Numbered from the stretch's first letter, positions 7,909 to 16,145 are shown. The stretch: DNA of 20,088 nucleotides from Deltaproteobacteria bacterium (GCA_016935935.1 JAFGPZ010000293.1:1-20088); one strand, 5' to 3'. A program made the numbers and translations. Notes: generated by a model from the sequence alone, not told the origin.

Positions 7909-9111
7909 TCAGATACCCAAATTGTTTTCAGGTATGAGTTGTTCTATCTCCTTCGTCGAATATCCCAGCTCGGCAAGAATCTGAGCTGTATGCTCGCCCA
8001 ATTTCGGGGGATCTTTTCGCATCACTCCCTCCCATCCATCCACAATAAAGGGTAGTTTGGGCAATAGAGACGAGGTCCCATCGGGAGCCGTCGCTTTAGA
8101 GAAATGCTGCCTCCCCTTAAGGTGAGGGTTCTGAAAGAGATCCATGGGGGTATTGACCGGAGCATGTGGGATGTTGGCCCGTTCCAGTCGTTCAATGACA
8201 TCCTGAAAGTCAAGTTTTTTAACGATCTCTTCGGTACGCTGATTAAGACGAGAATAGTCTTCCCTCCGCCCCGCATTCGTTCGCAGGGTTTCATCCTGCC
8301 ACAGATCATTGATTTCGAACTCTCTGCAAAATCTCTCCCAATGATTGTCAGCGGTGACGCCTATGAAAACCTGCCGTCCATCCTTTGTGTCAAAGATTCG
8401 GTATATTCCCCATCCCAAATCCTTGCCGGCCCCGCGTTCCGGCATGGGCGGAGGAACTTCTCCCGAAATGCCCGCCTTGGCAATATGCTGTGAGACGAGG
8501 AATACAACAGTCTCGAAAAGGCCAACACTCACCTGCCGCCCGCGGCCTGTTTTTTCTCTCTCATGAAGCGCCGACAAGATGCCGATAACTCCAAACATCG
8601 CACCGGCCATGTCGATAAGCGAAGCTCCGGCACGAAGAGGCATTCCGGGAGGTCCAGTCATGTATGCAAGACCACCCATAATCTGTGCGGGTTCATCAAG
8701 AAGAGTCCGCTCTTCATAGGGTCCCGGGAGAAAGCCTTTGATGCTGCAGTGGATGATCCGGGGATTGATCTCAGACATCTCGTTAAAACCAAAACCCATG
8801 CGTTCCAAGACGCCGGGACCATAATTGTCTATGATGATATCCGATTTTTTTAAGAGCCGTATAAACGCATCTTTACCCTTGGTAGTTTTCATGTCGATAG
8901 TGATACTGCGCTTATTCGTGTTGAAGGCCAGGAAATAACCCTGATTCCCCCGGCTGAACCGGGCCTGATCGCCAATACCCGGTCGCTCTACCTTTATCAC
9001 ATCGGCGCCCATTTGAGCTAAGAGAAGACTGGCCGTAGGCCCCGCTACAATGTGCCCGAGTTCAAGCACCTTAAGGTCGGATATTAAACCCTCTGTTTGT
9101 TGTGAAACCAT
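7909..9111 (-). CDS. Family III CoA-transferase (CaiB/BaiF), copy 2
   Basis: A 400-residue enzyme of the same family as the gene ending at 3670. It carries LKVLELGHIVAGP and MGADVIKVERPGIGDQ near the N-terminus, with the catalytic aspartate at D167 in GASLIDMAGA. The frame also allows an ATG at 9132, but the ATG at 9111 is preferred because GGAGGA lies 9 bases upstream of it and would be inside the longer protein. It follows the MaoC-type gene after a 136-base gap containing a 7-bp stem. The N-terminal halves of the two CoA-transferases align but differ at many positions around the active site (DLGAS versus DMAGA), so this is not a recent duplication. Likely role: CoA transfer to or from a second pathway acid. 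Substrate unknown. Confidence 0.92.
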   Translation of the reverse strand: MVSQQTEGLISDLKVLELGHIVAGPTASLLLAQMGADVIKVERPGIGDQARFSRGNQGYFLAFNTNKRSITIDMKTTKGKDAFIRLLKKSDIIIDNYGPGVLERMGFGFNEMSEINPRIIHCSIKGFLPGPYEERTLLDEPAQIMGGLAYMTGPPGMPLRAGASLIDMAGAMFGVIGILSALHEREKTGRGRQVSVGLFETVVFLVSQHIAKAGISGEVPPPMPERGAGKDLGWGIYRIFDTKDGRQVFIGVTADNHWERFCREFEINDLWQDETLRTNAGRREDYSRLNQRTEEIVKKLDFQDVIERLERANIPHAPVNTPMDLFQNPHLKGRQHFSKATAPDGTSSLLPKLPFIVDGWEGVMRKDPPKLGEHTAQILAELGYSTKEIEQLIPENNLGI

Positions 9112-9178
9112 TCTTGATCTTCCTCCATACAAATATACTTCATGAAGTTCTATGTCGCATTGTGATCGCCATTGAAGA

Positions 9179-9221
9179 GGGCCTCATTGCAACTCAATAC
9201 GAATCTGGTCGAACGAGGCCC
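9179..9221 (-). other. Intergenic stem between hydratase and CoA-transferase genes
   Basis: GGGCCTC (9179-9185) and GAGGCCC (9215-9221) form a perfect 7-bp stem around 29 bases. Inside the loop, ATTG-CAACT-CAAT can form a second small hairpin. There is no T-run on either strand, so it is more likely an mRNA processing or stability element than a terminator. Confidence 0.35.
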
Positions 9222-9247
9222 ATCTTACTCCCCCTGCTAAAGGATGC

Positions 9248-10354
9248 TTATTTGCGAGGCAGCTCAACAAGAGCAGAGCCATTCGTAGCAACCTGTCCTG
9301 TCTGGTTAGTACCGGTAATGGTTATCTTAACTGTACCTTTTTCTTCATTCTTTTCGGCAATCGTTCCCTCATAGACGACAACATCTCCATAGATACCAGG
9401 TGCCGCTACTTTAACATCAAGTTTTTTCATAAAGGCGTTATCGCCCATCCAGTTTGTAATCAGGGGTGCCACCCAGCCACATCGCATAACACCATTGTCA
9501 AAGGGTCCCGGCATACCTCTACCAGCAGCAAGGTTGAAATCCTCATGCTGCTGCGAATATTTCACCGGGAAGTTCAATGCAGGATTAACGGCTACCGAGT
9601 GTGGTGCCTTCAGCGTGTCCAGGAATCCCCAGCGTCCGGCCTTGTATGAGGGTCCAATGGCGGCATTCCAGGCCACCATATCGCCAATGGTGAGTGGACC
9701 GCGCGTTATTGATGGAATTTTTTCTCCCGCCTCGACATCTTCGAAATATATCGTCTCTGCACCGGTACGCTTTTCTGCCTTGAATGTCTTTTCCAGCTCT
9801 GCAAGCTCCTCGTCAGAAAGACGATGGATGGGACGTTCAAACATAACGGTCCTTCCTACCTGTGTCGCCATGATCATAGTACCTATAGCCCTTCCCACCA
9901 GTTCATCTTTTTCATCCAGGTAGTCGACCCCTGAAATAACAAAGTTTAGACGACGGCCCTGTTTGTTTTTTTTCTCAAAAAAATTGTCCTGTTTTGAGAT
10001 GGCATGGAGCCTGTCACCAACATAGATAGGTCTGAACCATTCGTAGGCCACTCCACCGATGAGAGAGGCAAGGGGTGCCACCATGGGTTTTCCGTGAAGT
10101 ATGGGATAGAGAACGGACATGAGGTACCCCGGCGGGGCTATAAGCTTGCCATATTTTGTTTTTGCAGCATACTCGGGATCAAGATAAAGGGGATTGTCGT
10201 CATCGGTGCCATAGCAGAAATGCTTTATGGTATCGGGGGTCACATCGTGGTTCCATGTCTCCCGCTCCCGCGCCTCTTTGCCTGTCATTTTATAGGTTTC
10301 TTCTACCCATGCGTCTATCTGTCTGTTTATTTCATCCATGTTTACTTCATTCAT
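9248..10354 (-). CDS. MaoC-like double-hotdog acyl-CoA hydratase/dehydratase
   Basis: A 368-residue protein of two hotdog-like halves. The N-terminal half has YGTDDDNPLYLDPEYA (48-63) followed by YGKLIAPPGYL, the pattern of the MaoC N-terminal dehydratase domain. The C-terminal half, from about residue 200, includes MPGPFDNGVMRCGWVAPLITNW and ends in a hotdog-type strand region. Expected reaction: reversible hydration of an enoyl-CoA-type substrate. The His that often follows the D-x-NP-L motif in R-hydratases is Tyr57 here, as in many proteins with this N-terminal domain, so the catalytic base is not certain. ATG 10354 follows AAGGAG by 6 bases. The gene lies 52 bases after the quinone-oxidoreductase gene, consistent with one operon. 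Mesaconyl-C4-CoA and itaconyl-CoA hydratases are related two-domain enzymes, which makes a dicarboxylyl-CoA substrate plausible. Confidence 0.85.
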   Translation of the reverse strand: MNEVNMDEINRQIDAWVEETYKMTGKEARERETWNHDVTPDTIKHFCYGTDDDNPLYLDPEYAAKTKYGKLIAPPGYLMSVLYPILHGKPMVAPLASLIGGVAYEWFRPIYVGDRLHAISKQDNFFEKKNKQGRRLNFVISGVDYLDEKDELVGRAIGTMIMATQVGRTVMFERPIHRLSDEELAELEKTFKAEKRTGAETIYFEDVEAGEKIPSITRGPLTIGDMVAWNAAIGPSYKAGRWGFLDTLKAPHSVAVNPALNFPVKYSQQHEDFNLAAGRGMPGPFDNGVMRCGWVAPLITNWMGDNAFMKKLDVKVAAPGIYGDVVVYEGTIAEKNEEKGTVKITITGTNQTGQVATNGSALVELPRK

Positions 10355-10406
10355 GTGTTTCTCCTTTCATAATATGTTCTAATTGTTTCTCTATTATCCG
10401 ATCCAT

Positions 10407-11402
10407 TCAGGGGATGAGAATTATCTTTCCCACATGCCCGGCGCTCTCCATGAGGCGATGTGCCTCAGCAGCCTCTGAAAGCTGAAAGGTTCTGTCAATC
10501 CTCGGCTTTAACTCCCCTGCCTCAATCTTCGGCCACACCTTCTCCTTCAATTGTCTGGCAATTTCTTCCTTGAAGGAATCAGGGCGACTGCGGAGTGTAG
10601 AACCAGTATAAACCAGCCTTTTCAACATGATCGGCATTAGATTAATCTCAACTTTCGATCCAAGATTGAAGGCCAACTGCAGTATACGACCATCAGGCGC
10701 CGCGGCCTTGATATTGCGTTCAATGTATTCACCACCTACAATATCAAGTATTACGTTGGCGCCCTTCGCTTCATTCCTGACAATATCTACAAAGTCCTCC
10801 TCCATGTAGTCAATAACCCTGTCAGCGCCGAATTTCCTGCATGCCTCGCACCGTGCCGCAGGGCTGTCCGTTGCAAAAACACGTGCACCGAAGGCCTTGG
10901 CAAGCTGAATCGACGTTGTCCCAATACCACCGGCACCACCATGAACGAGAAAGACCTCTCCGGCTTTCAGGCCAACTCCCATAAAAACATTACTCCATAC
11001 AGTAAAGAATGACTCGGGGATGCCCGCCGCTTCAATCATCGTCAATCCCCTTGGCACAGAAATGCAATGAGGCGCCAAAACAGAACAATATTCAGCATAA
11101 CCACCTCCATTGCTAAGCGCGCAAACCTCGTCTCCGAGAGACCAGCCTTTGACACCGTCACCAATCGCCACAATGGTGCCGGAAATCTCAACGCCGAGAA
11201 GATCGGATGCCCCCTTAGGCGGCGGATATAACCCCTTTCGTTGCACTACATCAGGACCGTTCACTCCGGCAGCTGCAACCTCAATCAAGACTTCCTGAGG
11301 TTTCGGTTGCGGTACGGACCTCTTTCCGATTGAAAGGACTTCGGGACCACCTGGTTCTCTGATCTCGATGACCTGCATTGTTTCCGGTATTTTTGATGTC
11401 AT
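10407..11402 (-). CDS. Zinc-free MDR oxidoreductase, quinone oxidoreductase/PIG3 type
   Basis: A 331-residue NAD(P)H-dependent reductase or dehydrogenase of the medium-chain superfamily. The N-terminal GroES-like domain shows AAGVNGPDVVQRKGLYPPP and LLGVEISGTIVAIG. The Rossmann fold has HGGAGGIGTTSIQLAKAFG (154-172). Catalytic-zinc cysteine and histidine ligands are absent, placing it with quinone/enone reductases such as PIG3. ATG 11402 has GGAGG 9 bases upstream. In this cluster it could reduce or oxidise an enone or enoyl intermediate rather than a quinone. That is inference, since the family is broad. It is the first gene after the AT-rich pair and is separated from it by about 190 bases, so it may also have its own promoter. 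Confidence 0.9.
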   Translation of the reverse strand: MTSKIPETMQVIEIREPGGPEVLSIGKRSVPQPKPQEVLIEVAAAGVNGPDVVQRKGLYPPPKGASDLLGVEISGTIVAIGDGVKGWSLGDEVCALSNGGGYAEYCSVLAPHCISVPRGLTMIEAAGIPESFFTVWSNVFMGVGLKAGEVFLVHGGAGGIGTTSIQLAKAFGARVFATDSPAARCEACRKFGADRVIDYMEEDFVDIVRNEAKGANVILDIVGGEYIERNIKAAAPDGRILQLAFNLGSKVEINLMPIMLKRLVYTGSTLRSRPDSFKEEIARQLKEKVWPKIEAGELKPRIDRTFQLSEAAEAHRLMESAGHVGKIILIP

Positions 11403-11593
11403 CTTCGTATTCCTCCATGTCTAAATTAAGGTACCCCGCCGGTTGCCCCGAAGGCTTTTCGTTTGTCTATCTTCGAAAGCTATAACATGATATGCCTATT
11501 CCATAAGAGACTTTAAATCCGGTGTGGGGTGTTAAAAATTGTGAATGAATGGTAAATATTCTACTGCCTGTTTTTTCCATCTCAGAAATCAAG

Positions 11594-12199
11594 TCATCCT
11601 TTTTCTAGTAACTTAGCCGCCAAGTTAACGTTAAAACTGCCGCACCTACACACCCTTCCAACTTTGCACGCTGCCTGCTTAGGCTCCATTTGATTGGAAC
11701 GCACCCTTTCTATGAGGTTTTGTACCAAACGAGGTGATATCCGCATATGCCCGCATAATGAAACTACTTGTTCTATTGTACCTTCGACTTTTCTGTTTCC
11801 ATGGACACCCAGGTCAAAGTTGAAAGCATTGGGCATTATTTCCAGCTCCGTAACTATTTTTTTTATTTTTTGATGAGGTGCCAACAAACTAACTGACAAA
11901 CCTAACTTTCTTGCTTTTAATAATTTTATAACGTTATAGACATCATTTTCAGAGGAGAATACAAGATGCATTTTTCTGCAATCTTCATTTATCTTGCCAA
12001 TTAGCTCTTCTTTGCTGCACTGCATTGTACTTCCTATTTCTGATATACCAAAGGTAACCGGATTATATTTCTTAGCTAATTCTATTACCTCCAACATTTT
12101 TTCTTTTATTTTTACGTTATTGATGCCGGTTACGGCAAAAACAAAAAGTACGAAATCTTCAAAGTCTTTGGGGGAACTTCTAAAAAGCGTATGGGTCAT
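11594..12199 (-). CDS. Unrecognised 201-aa protein with C-terminal cysteine motif
   Basis: I cannot assign this protein to a named family. It is soluble, with alternating helix-like and strand-like segments. A C-terminal block (149-197) carries C149 (LCGH), C178 (AACK) and C184/C186 (VCRCGSFN), a spacing that could bind a metal or Fe-S cluster. C61 and C74 lie further upstream. Its ATG overlaps the stop codon of the preceding ferredoxin-like gene by one base (TAATG), so the two are translationally coupled and probably act together, perhaps in electron transfer or cluster handling. Base composition is markedly AT-rich: 12061-12120 has 13 of 60 G+C, against 35 of 60 in 10921-10980. This points to a different origin from the flanking catabolic genes. 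Confidence 0.7.
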   Translation of the reverse strand: MTHTLFRSSPKDFEDFVLFVFAVTGINNVKIKEKMLEVIELAKKYNPVTFGISEIGSTMQCSKEELIGKINEDCRKMHLVFSSENDVYNVIKLLKARKLGLSVSLLAPHQKIKKIVTELEIMPNAFNFDLGVHGNRKVEGTIEQVVSLCGHMRISPRLVQNLIERVRSNQMEPKQAACKVGRVCRCGSFNVNLAAKLLEKG

Positions 12200-12891
12200 T
12201 AGCTTAACCCGAATCCTAAGTTAAATTTTACATTTTTATTGATAAATAAACCATCATTTTGCAGAATATTGTAAAGCCTATCATAGATTTTATAACTGCC
12301 AGCAAGGCTGATAGAACAACGAAGTGTATTTTTTGCAATGTAATTAGCAATTTCCCTAGTTAACTCGGGAGCTTTCTCAGGAATTGTTGAAATTTCCAAC
12401 ATAGCAGTTAATATATTCGTGCCAAGGATTTGAGGTGTAAGGTTATTACATAACAATTCTTGATGTCGCTTGCTAATCCGAACATCCCATTTTTTGTTCA
12501 GATATTCCCGGAAATTTTCCAATTCGCTTATTTTTAATCCACCAAATGGTCTATTTAACTCTAAACGCACTATCACTTCATCATCGGGAAGAGTATCAGT
12601 AACATCGTTCGTTTTAACTTCATAATGTCCACCTCTCCGGCCTGCATTATCTTGGTCTTTCTCGCCAGGCATGTATTCGACGAGTCGGCCAAATAGCCTT
12701 TTAATCCGGGCTATTTCATCATATTCCTCTTCAATAGCGAAAAATTCACAAATATTTATATCAAGACAAACTCCACATTCAACGCAGACATCACGATTTA
12801 TTGCAGCCTTATTGACATTTATTGAAATAGCGTTTTGTGGGCAATAAATAATACAGTCACCACAACCAGTACATTTGTTATTGATTTTCAT
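12199..12891 (-). CDS. 2[4Fe-4S] ferredoxin-domain protein with uncharacterised C-terminal domain
   Basis: A 230-residue protein. Residues 1-50 form a two-cluster ferredoxin domain: C7-X2-C10-X2-C13-X3-C17-P for the first cluster and C36-X2-C39-X2-C42-X5-C48 for the second. The second motif has a longer final spacing than usual and lacks the CP ending. Residues from about 90 onward (beginning VIVRLELNRPFGGLKISELE) form a domain I do not recognise. There is no membrane segment or signal peptide. The ATG at 12891 is chosen because GAGG lies 9 bases upstream; the in-frame ATG at 12900 is only 2 bases from it. The stop overlaps the next gene by one base. Likely a cytoplasmic electron carrier or sensor for its partner; function otherwise unknown. 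Confidence 0.8.
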   Translation of the reverse strand: MKINNKCTGCGDCIIYCPQNAISINVNKAAINRDVCVECGVCLDINICEFFAIEEEYDEIARIKRLFGRLVEYMPGEKDQDNAGRRGGHYEVKTNDVTDTLPDDEVIVRLELNRPFGGLKISELENFREYLNKKWDVRISKRHQELLCNNLTPQILGTNILTAMLEISTIPEKAPELTREIANYIAKNTLRCSISLAGSYKIYDRLYNILQNDGLFINKNVKFNLGFGLS

Positions 12892-12978
12892 ATGATACAT
12901 TTCCTCACAGTATGGATCGGATTGACCCTTCGATTATGTGAAGCAATCTTGAACTTATCACAATGAACAAGAATTCAT

Positions 12979-13011
12979 TTAGGCTTCCATAGTCAACCGG
13001 ATAATCCTCCT
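12979..13011 (-). other. Strong ribosome site followed by a five-codon ORF
   Basis: On the minus strand AGGAGG (13011-13006) is followed after 9 bases by TTG ACT ATG GAA GCC TAA (12996-12979). No longer frame opens from it. It lies in the roughly 200-base gap between tctA and the AT-rich ferredoxin pair. It could be a leader peptide or the remnant start of a lost operon gene. The rest of this gap shows no other feature I can support. Confidence 0.3.
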
Positions 13012-13095
13012 GCGCGTAATGATAATGTCGATAACATCAAAGAACCTGACCAAAAAAACTCATATGCAAAAGCTTAAACGGAAATTAGTGACCAG

Positions 13096-14595
13096 TTATG
13101 GAGTTCTCTGCAAAGTTTTTCGTCTTTTTCTTCTGTACGATCTAACAGCGGGAATGACAAAAGTGGCAAGCGCCAACAACAATAGAACCAAACTGATTGG
13201 ATTAGTCAGAAATATCATATGATCTCCACCTGTTATGGACAGGGCTCTCCGATAGTTGGCCTCTATGATGAATCCCAGAACAATAGCCAGCACGGCAGGT
13301 GCAAGAGGAAATCCAAAGCGTCTCATTATGTATCCCAGAGCCCCGAAGAAAACAGCCATAATCACATCAAAAGTGCTGTTCCCTAACGCGTAAGAGCCGA
13401 TAAGTGAAACGCCGAGAATAAGCGGCGTCAGCGTGCTGCTGCGTAGTGAAATAAGCCTGACCCAGAGAGGAATGCCAAACAAGCCTATAGCCAGCATGAA
13501 AAACTCAGCAATAAAAAATCCCACATAAATGGTATAAATTAACTCCGGGGAGTCTGTCATGAGAAGAGGTCCCGGGTTCATGCCGTGCAGCATAAATCCT
13601 CCAAGGAGAATGGCTGTGCTGCCCGACCCGGGAATTCCCAAGGTGATGAGGGGGATCATGGCGCCACCCACAGAGGCATTGTTTGCCGCCTCGGGGGCAC
13701 AAACTCCCTCTATTACACCTGTCCCAAATTTTTCGGGAGTTTTTGAAGCCCGTTTAGCTTCATTATAGGCGATCAGGGAGGCGATAGTTGCCCCAGCGCC
13801 AGGAACGGAACCCACAATAGCCCCAATGGCCGACGAACGAAGGAGGTTCACTGTAAGACCCTTGAGCTCCTTCAGAGTGGGGAGTTTGCCGGAGATCTCT
13901 GCCTCCACCCTCTGGATAACTCCCGATTCTTCTATAAGCTTGAAAACCTCTGAAATGGCAAAGAATCCGATCAGGGCCGGAACGAGATGGATGCCGTCGA
14001 GAAGACCGATTGTACCAAAAGTGAACCTAGGATACCCGCTCAGGATGTCTACGCCTACAACACAACAGAGCAGTCCGATAATCACACTGATAAATCCCTT
14101 CAGAACGCTTCCTTCAACTAGATTCCCCACTATGGAAAGACCGAAGACGCCCAGCGCGAAATACTCCGCCGGTCCGAATCTAAGCGCAAATGTTGAAATG
14201 GGTCCGCAGGCTATCACTAAGATAACAGTGCCGAAAATACCGCCCAAGGTCGAAGAGACGATTGAAACACCCAGGGCCTTGCCTGATTGTCCCTTTTTCG
14301 TTAGAGGGTATCCGTCAAAGGTCGTTGGAACGGCAGGAGGAGTCCCCGGAACACCGATGGCAATTGCTGTGATGGATCCGCCATATTCTGCGGCCATATA
14401 GAGAGAAATCATCATCAAAAAAGCGGGAATTGGACTCATTATAAACGTGAAGGGTAATACGATCGCCAATCCTGTTGTTGAACTGAGCCCGGGCATGGCC
14501 CCGACAAAAACTCCCAAGGCAACACCAAAAGCAATAAGCAAAAGATTGGTGGGAGTAATTGCCATGTGAAGTCCTAGCATCAGATGTTCTACCAT
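13096..14595 (-). CDS. tctA: Tripartite tricarboxylate transporter, large permease subunit TctA
   Basis: A 499-residue inner-membrane protein with about 11-12 hydrophobic helices and the usual TctA length. Family signatures include GAMPGLSSTTGLAIVLPFTF near the N-terminus, GVPGTPPAVPTTFDGYPL, GSVPGAGATIASLIAYNEAKR and GVCAPEAANNASVGGAMIPL, followed by LGIPGSGSTAILLGG. It forms the ion-coupled channel that accepts substrate from the TctC binding protein together with TctB. ATG 14595 has AAGGAG upstream. It directly follows tctB with a 43-base gap. The whole tctCBA set is present and intact, upstream of the acyl-CoA genes in the same orientation, so it most likely imports the acid that the cluster degrades. 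Substrates of this family include citrate, tartrate and aromatic dicarboxylates, so exact specificity is open. Confidence 0.95.
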   Translation of the reverse strand: MVEHLMLGLHMAITPTNLLLIAFGVALGVFVGAMPGLSSTTGLAIVLPFTFIMSPIPAFLMMISLYMAAEYGGSITAIAIGVPGTPPAVPTTFDGYPLTKKGQSGKALGVSIVSSTLGGIFGTVILVIACGPISTFALRFGPAEYFALGVFGLSIVGNLVEGSVLKGFISVIIGLLCCVVGVDILSGYPRFTFGTIGLLDGIHLVPALIGFFAISEVFKLIEESGVIQRVEAEISGKLPTLKELKGLTVNLLRSSAIGAIVGSVPGAGATIASLIAYNEAKRASKTPEKFGTGVIEGVCAPEAANNASVGGAMIPLITLGIPGSGSTAILLGGFMLHGMNPGPLLMTDSPELIYTIYVGFFIAEFFMLAIGLFGIPLWVRLISLRSSTLTPLILGVSLIGSYALGNSTFDVIMAVFFGALGYIMRRFGFPLAPAVLAIVLGFIIEANYRRALSITGGDHMIFLTNPISLVLLLLALATFVIPAVRSYRRKRRKTLQRTP

Positions 14596-14638
14596 TTACA
14601 ATACTCCTTATTGTATTCAATCCCCGGCAAGCATGTCT

Positions 14639-15085
14639 TTAAAAATAGATTGTCGGAAGCATGACGTTAAACATCTTGTAAAACACAGCATACACGAAGA
14701 GATCAAAAATGAGAGGCACGGCGATAATAGCCTTTATGCTTTTTTCCCCCATAATAATCATCGTAGCGCCCAGCAAAAGGGGCATCATAATGAAGACATC
14801 CCATATGTCCAAGAAGATCAGAAATATGATGATCAGAACAAGGTCAATGCCAACCTTTCCGACCATTTTCCAGTTAGTCGTTTCTTCGATTACTTTTTTG
14901 TGCAGAAAACCATTGATAAAGAGAATTACAGATAAGATGACGAGACATAATGCTAGAACATTTGGGAAAAGGGATGCTCCCGGAGCGCCTTCTATAAGAG
15001 GCTCCGGATATGATGACGTTTCGTAGAAAATATAGATACTGACTGCCATTAATAGAGAGGAAATTACGAGATCTGCCTTCTTCAA
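14639..15085 (-). CDS. tctB: Tripartite tricarboxylate transporter, small permease subunit TctB
   Basis: A 148-residue integral membrane protein with four or five hydrophobic segments, typical of TctB in length and in having low sequence conservation. The frame is open to a GTG at 15133, but that codon lies inside a perfect 14-bp stem. TTG 15085 is preferred because GGAGG sits 7 bases upstream and the protein then begins MKKADLVISS, the usual TctB style. The ASLFPNVLALCLVILSVILF segment after a PEP-containing loop resembles the conserved G-x-x-FP region of the family. It is flanked by tctC and tctA, which makes the identification firm. Initiation at TTG after a stem-loop suggests it is made at lower level than TctC. 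Confidence 0.88.
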   Translation of the reverse strand: MKKADLVISSLLMAVSIYIFYETSSYPEPLIEGAPGASLFPNVLALCLVILSVILFINGFLHKKVIEETTNWKMVGKVGIDLVLIIIFLIFLDIWDVFIMMPLLLGATMIIMGEKSIKAIIAVPLIFDLFVYAVFYKMFNVMLPTIYF

Positions 15086-15104
15086 CTTTCTTCCTCCTTG
15101 AAAA

Positions 15105-15136
15105 GGAGTGAACCACGAAGCCTCGTGGTTCACTCC
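15105..15136 (-). promoter_or_regulatory. Perfect 14-bp hairpin between tctC and tctB (attenuator or mRNA stabiliser)
   Basis: GGAGTGAACCACGA (15105-15118) and TCGTGGTTCACTCC (15123-15136) are exact reverse complements with a 4-base loop. In the direction of transcription the stem starts 13 bases after the tctC stop, is followed by TTTT (15104-15101), and then at once by the tctB ribosome site. This fits partial termination, or protection of the tctC mRNA 3' end, giving an excess of binding protein over permease. Confidence 0.75.
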
Positions 15137-15149
15137 ATCCTTAGACTTG

Positions 15150-16145
15150 CTATTTCTTCTCTTTCTTTCCTAATAAACCCAGACTCTTCATTAACTCGTG
15201 ATTTTCCTTGACCTCATTTGTGACCCATGACTGAAATTTTTCCTGGCTTTCCATTATTGCGAACTCGGCACCGGCGTTCTTCATAAAGGCTTTGAACTCC
15301 GGATCCGCAACTGTTTGTTCCATGAAACCCCTGATCTTCTTCACTACATCTTCCGGCATGCCGGCAGGGCCCATCAGTCCTCTCCAGTGGGCAGGGGCTG
15401 TCGAATACCCCTGCTCCGTATAGGTCTTGACATTGGGAAGAAATGAAACTCGTTCCTCTGAGGATACGCCAAGGATTTTCATCTTTCCTGCCTTGACATG
15501 TTCCCCGATGACAACATAGTTTGTGTGCACGGCATTTGTGTGGCCTCCCAGGCAGGCAACGGCGGCATCTGCTCCTCCTTCATAGGCAATCCAGCGGATA
15601 TTGGGATTTCCTGCCTTCAAAGCGAGCCTTTTAAAGGCCAGGAAATGTGCCGACGCAGTTCCAAAACCTCCAATAGAAAGCTTGCCGGGATTTTTCTTTG
15701 CGTAATCCATCATATCGTTCAGATCGTTGAAGGGGCTTTCAGTAAGAACTGCTATCAAGAAGGGTTCCTGCTGGATGCGCATAAGGTAAGTAAACTGGTC
15801 GGGTGTGAACGGAAGCTTTCCCTCAGCCATAGCGATAGGCATGCTTGAAGTAGTCGTCAAGAGGTTGTAACCGTCTTTTTTCTGCTTAAGAAGGTGCCCC
15901 ATTGCAACAGCACCGCCCCCACCTTTTTTGGTAAGGACATTCATGGACTGGCCGAAATACTTCTGTCCAACCTTTGCAATTTGACGGGCAAGAACATCAT
16001 TGGGTGCGCCGGGGCTCGACCAGCAGATAACAGTAACTGCCCTCGTGGGATAATCGGCGCAGAGAACAGCCTGGGCCAGAAAAATGGTGGAAAAAAGGGA
16101 AACGATAATCACGACTGACAAGCGAAATTTTTTTATTCTTTTCAT
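15150..16145 (-). CDS. tctC: Tripartite tricarboxylate transporter substrate-binding protein (TctC/Bug family)
   Basis: A 331-residue periplasmic binding protein. Residues 1 to about 30 form a signal peptide: basic MKRIKKFR, a hydrophobic core, then a cleavage region AVLCA before DYPTRAVTVI. The mature protein has the Bug-family hallmarks YPTRAVTVICWSSPGAPNDVLAR, a glycine run (KKGGGGAVAMGHL) and the later segments SIGGFGTASAHFLA and GLMGPAGMPEDVV. It captures a carboxylate in the periplasm and delivers it to TctAB. ATG 16145 follows AAGGAGG by 7 bases. It is the first of the three transporter genes and lies 91 bases downstream of the enolase-superfamily gene. That gap contains a 6-bp dyad AGTATT/AATACT at 16166-16183, possibly regulatory. 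The ligand is unknown. Confidence 0.94.
   Translation of the reverse strand: MKRIKKFRLSVVIIVSLFSTIFLAQAVLCADYPTRAVTVICWSSPGAPNDVLARQIAKVGQKYFGQSMNVLTKKGGGGAVAMGHLLKQKKDGYNLLTTTSSMPIAMAEGKLPFTPDQFTYLMRIQQEPFLIAVLTESPFNDLNDMMDYAKKNPGKLSIGGFGTASAHFLAFKRLALKAGNPNIRWIAYEGGADAAVACLGGHTNAVHTNYVVIGEHVKAGKMKILGVSSEERVSFLPNVKTYTEQGYSTAPAHWRGLMGPAGMPEDVVKKIRGFMEQTVADPEFKAFMKNAGAEFAIMESQEKFQSWVTNEVKENHELMKSLGLLGKKEKK

Noticed and set aside
9112..9132. Upstream ATG adding seven residues to the second CoA-transferase
   Set aside because: GGAGGA lies inside that extension and serves the ATG at 9111.
13826..14401. 191-codon + strand frame opposite tctA
   Set aside because: It mirrors the TctA codons; rich in Pro, Ser and Arg, with no domain signature.
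15086..15133. GTG start adding 16 residues to TctB
   Set aside because: It lies inside the 14-bp stem and would translate through the ribosome site for TTG 15085.
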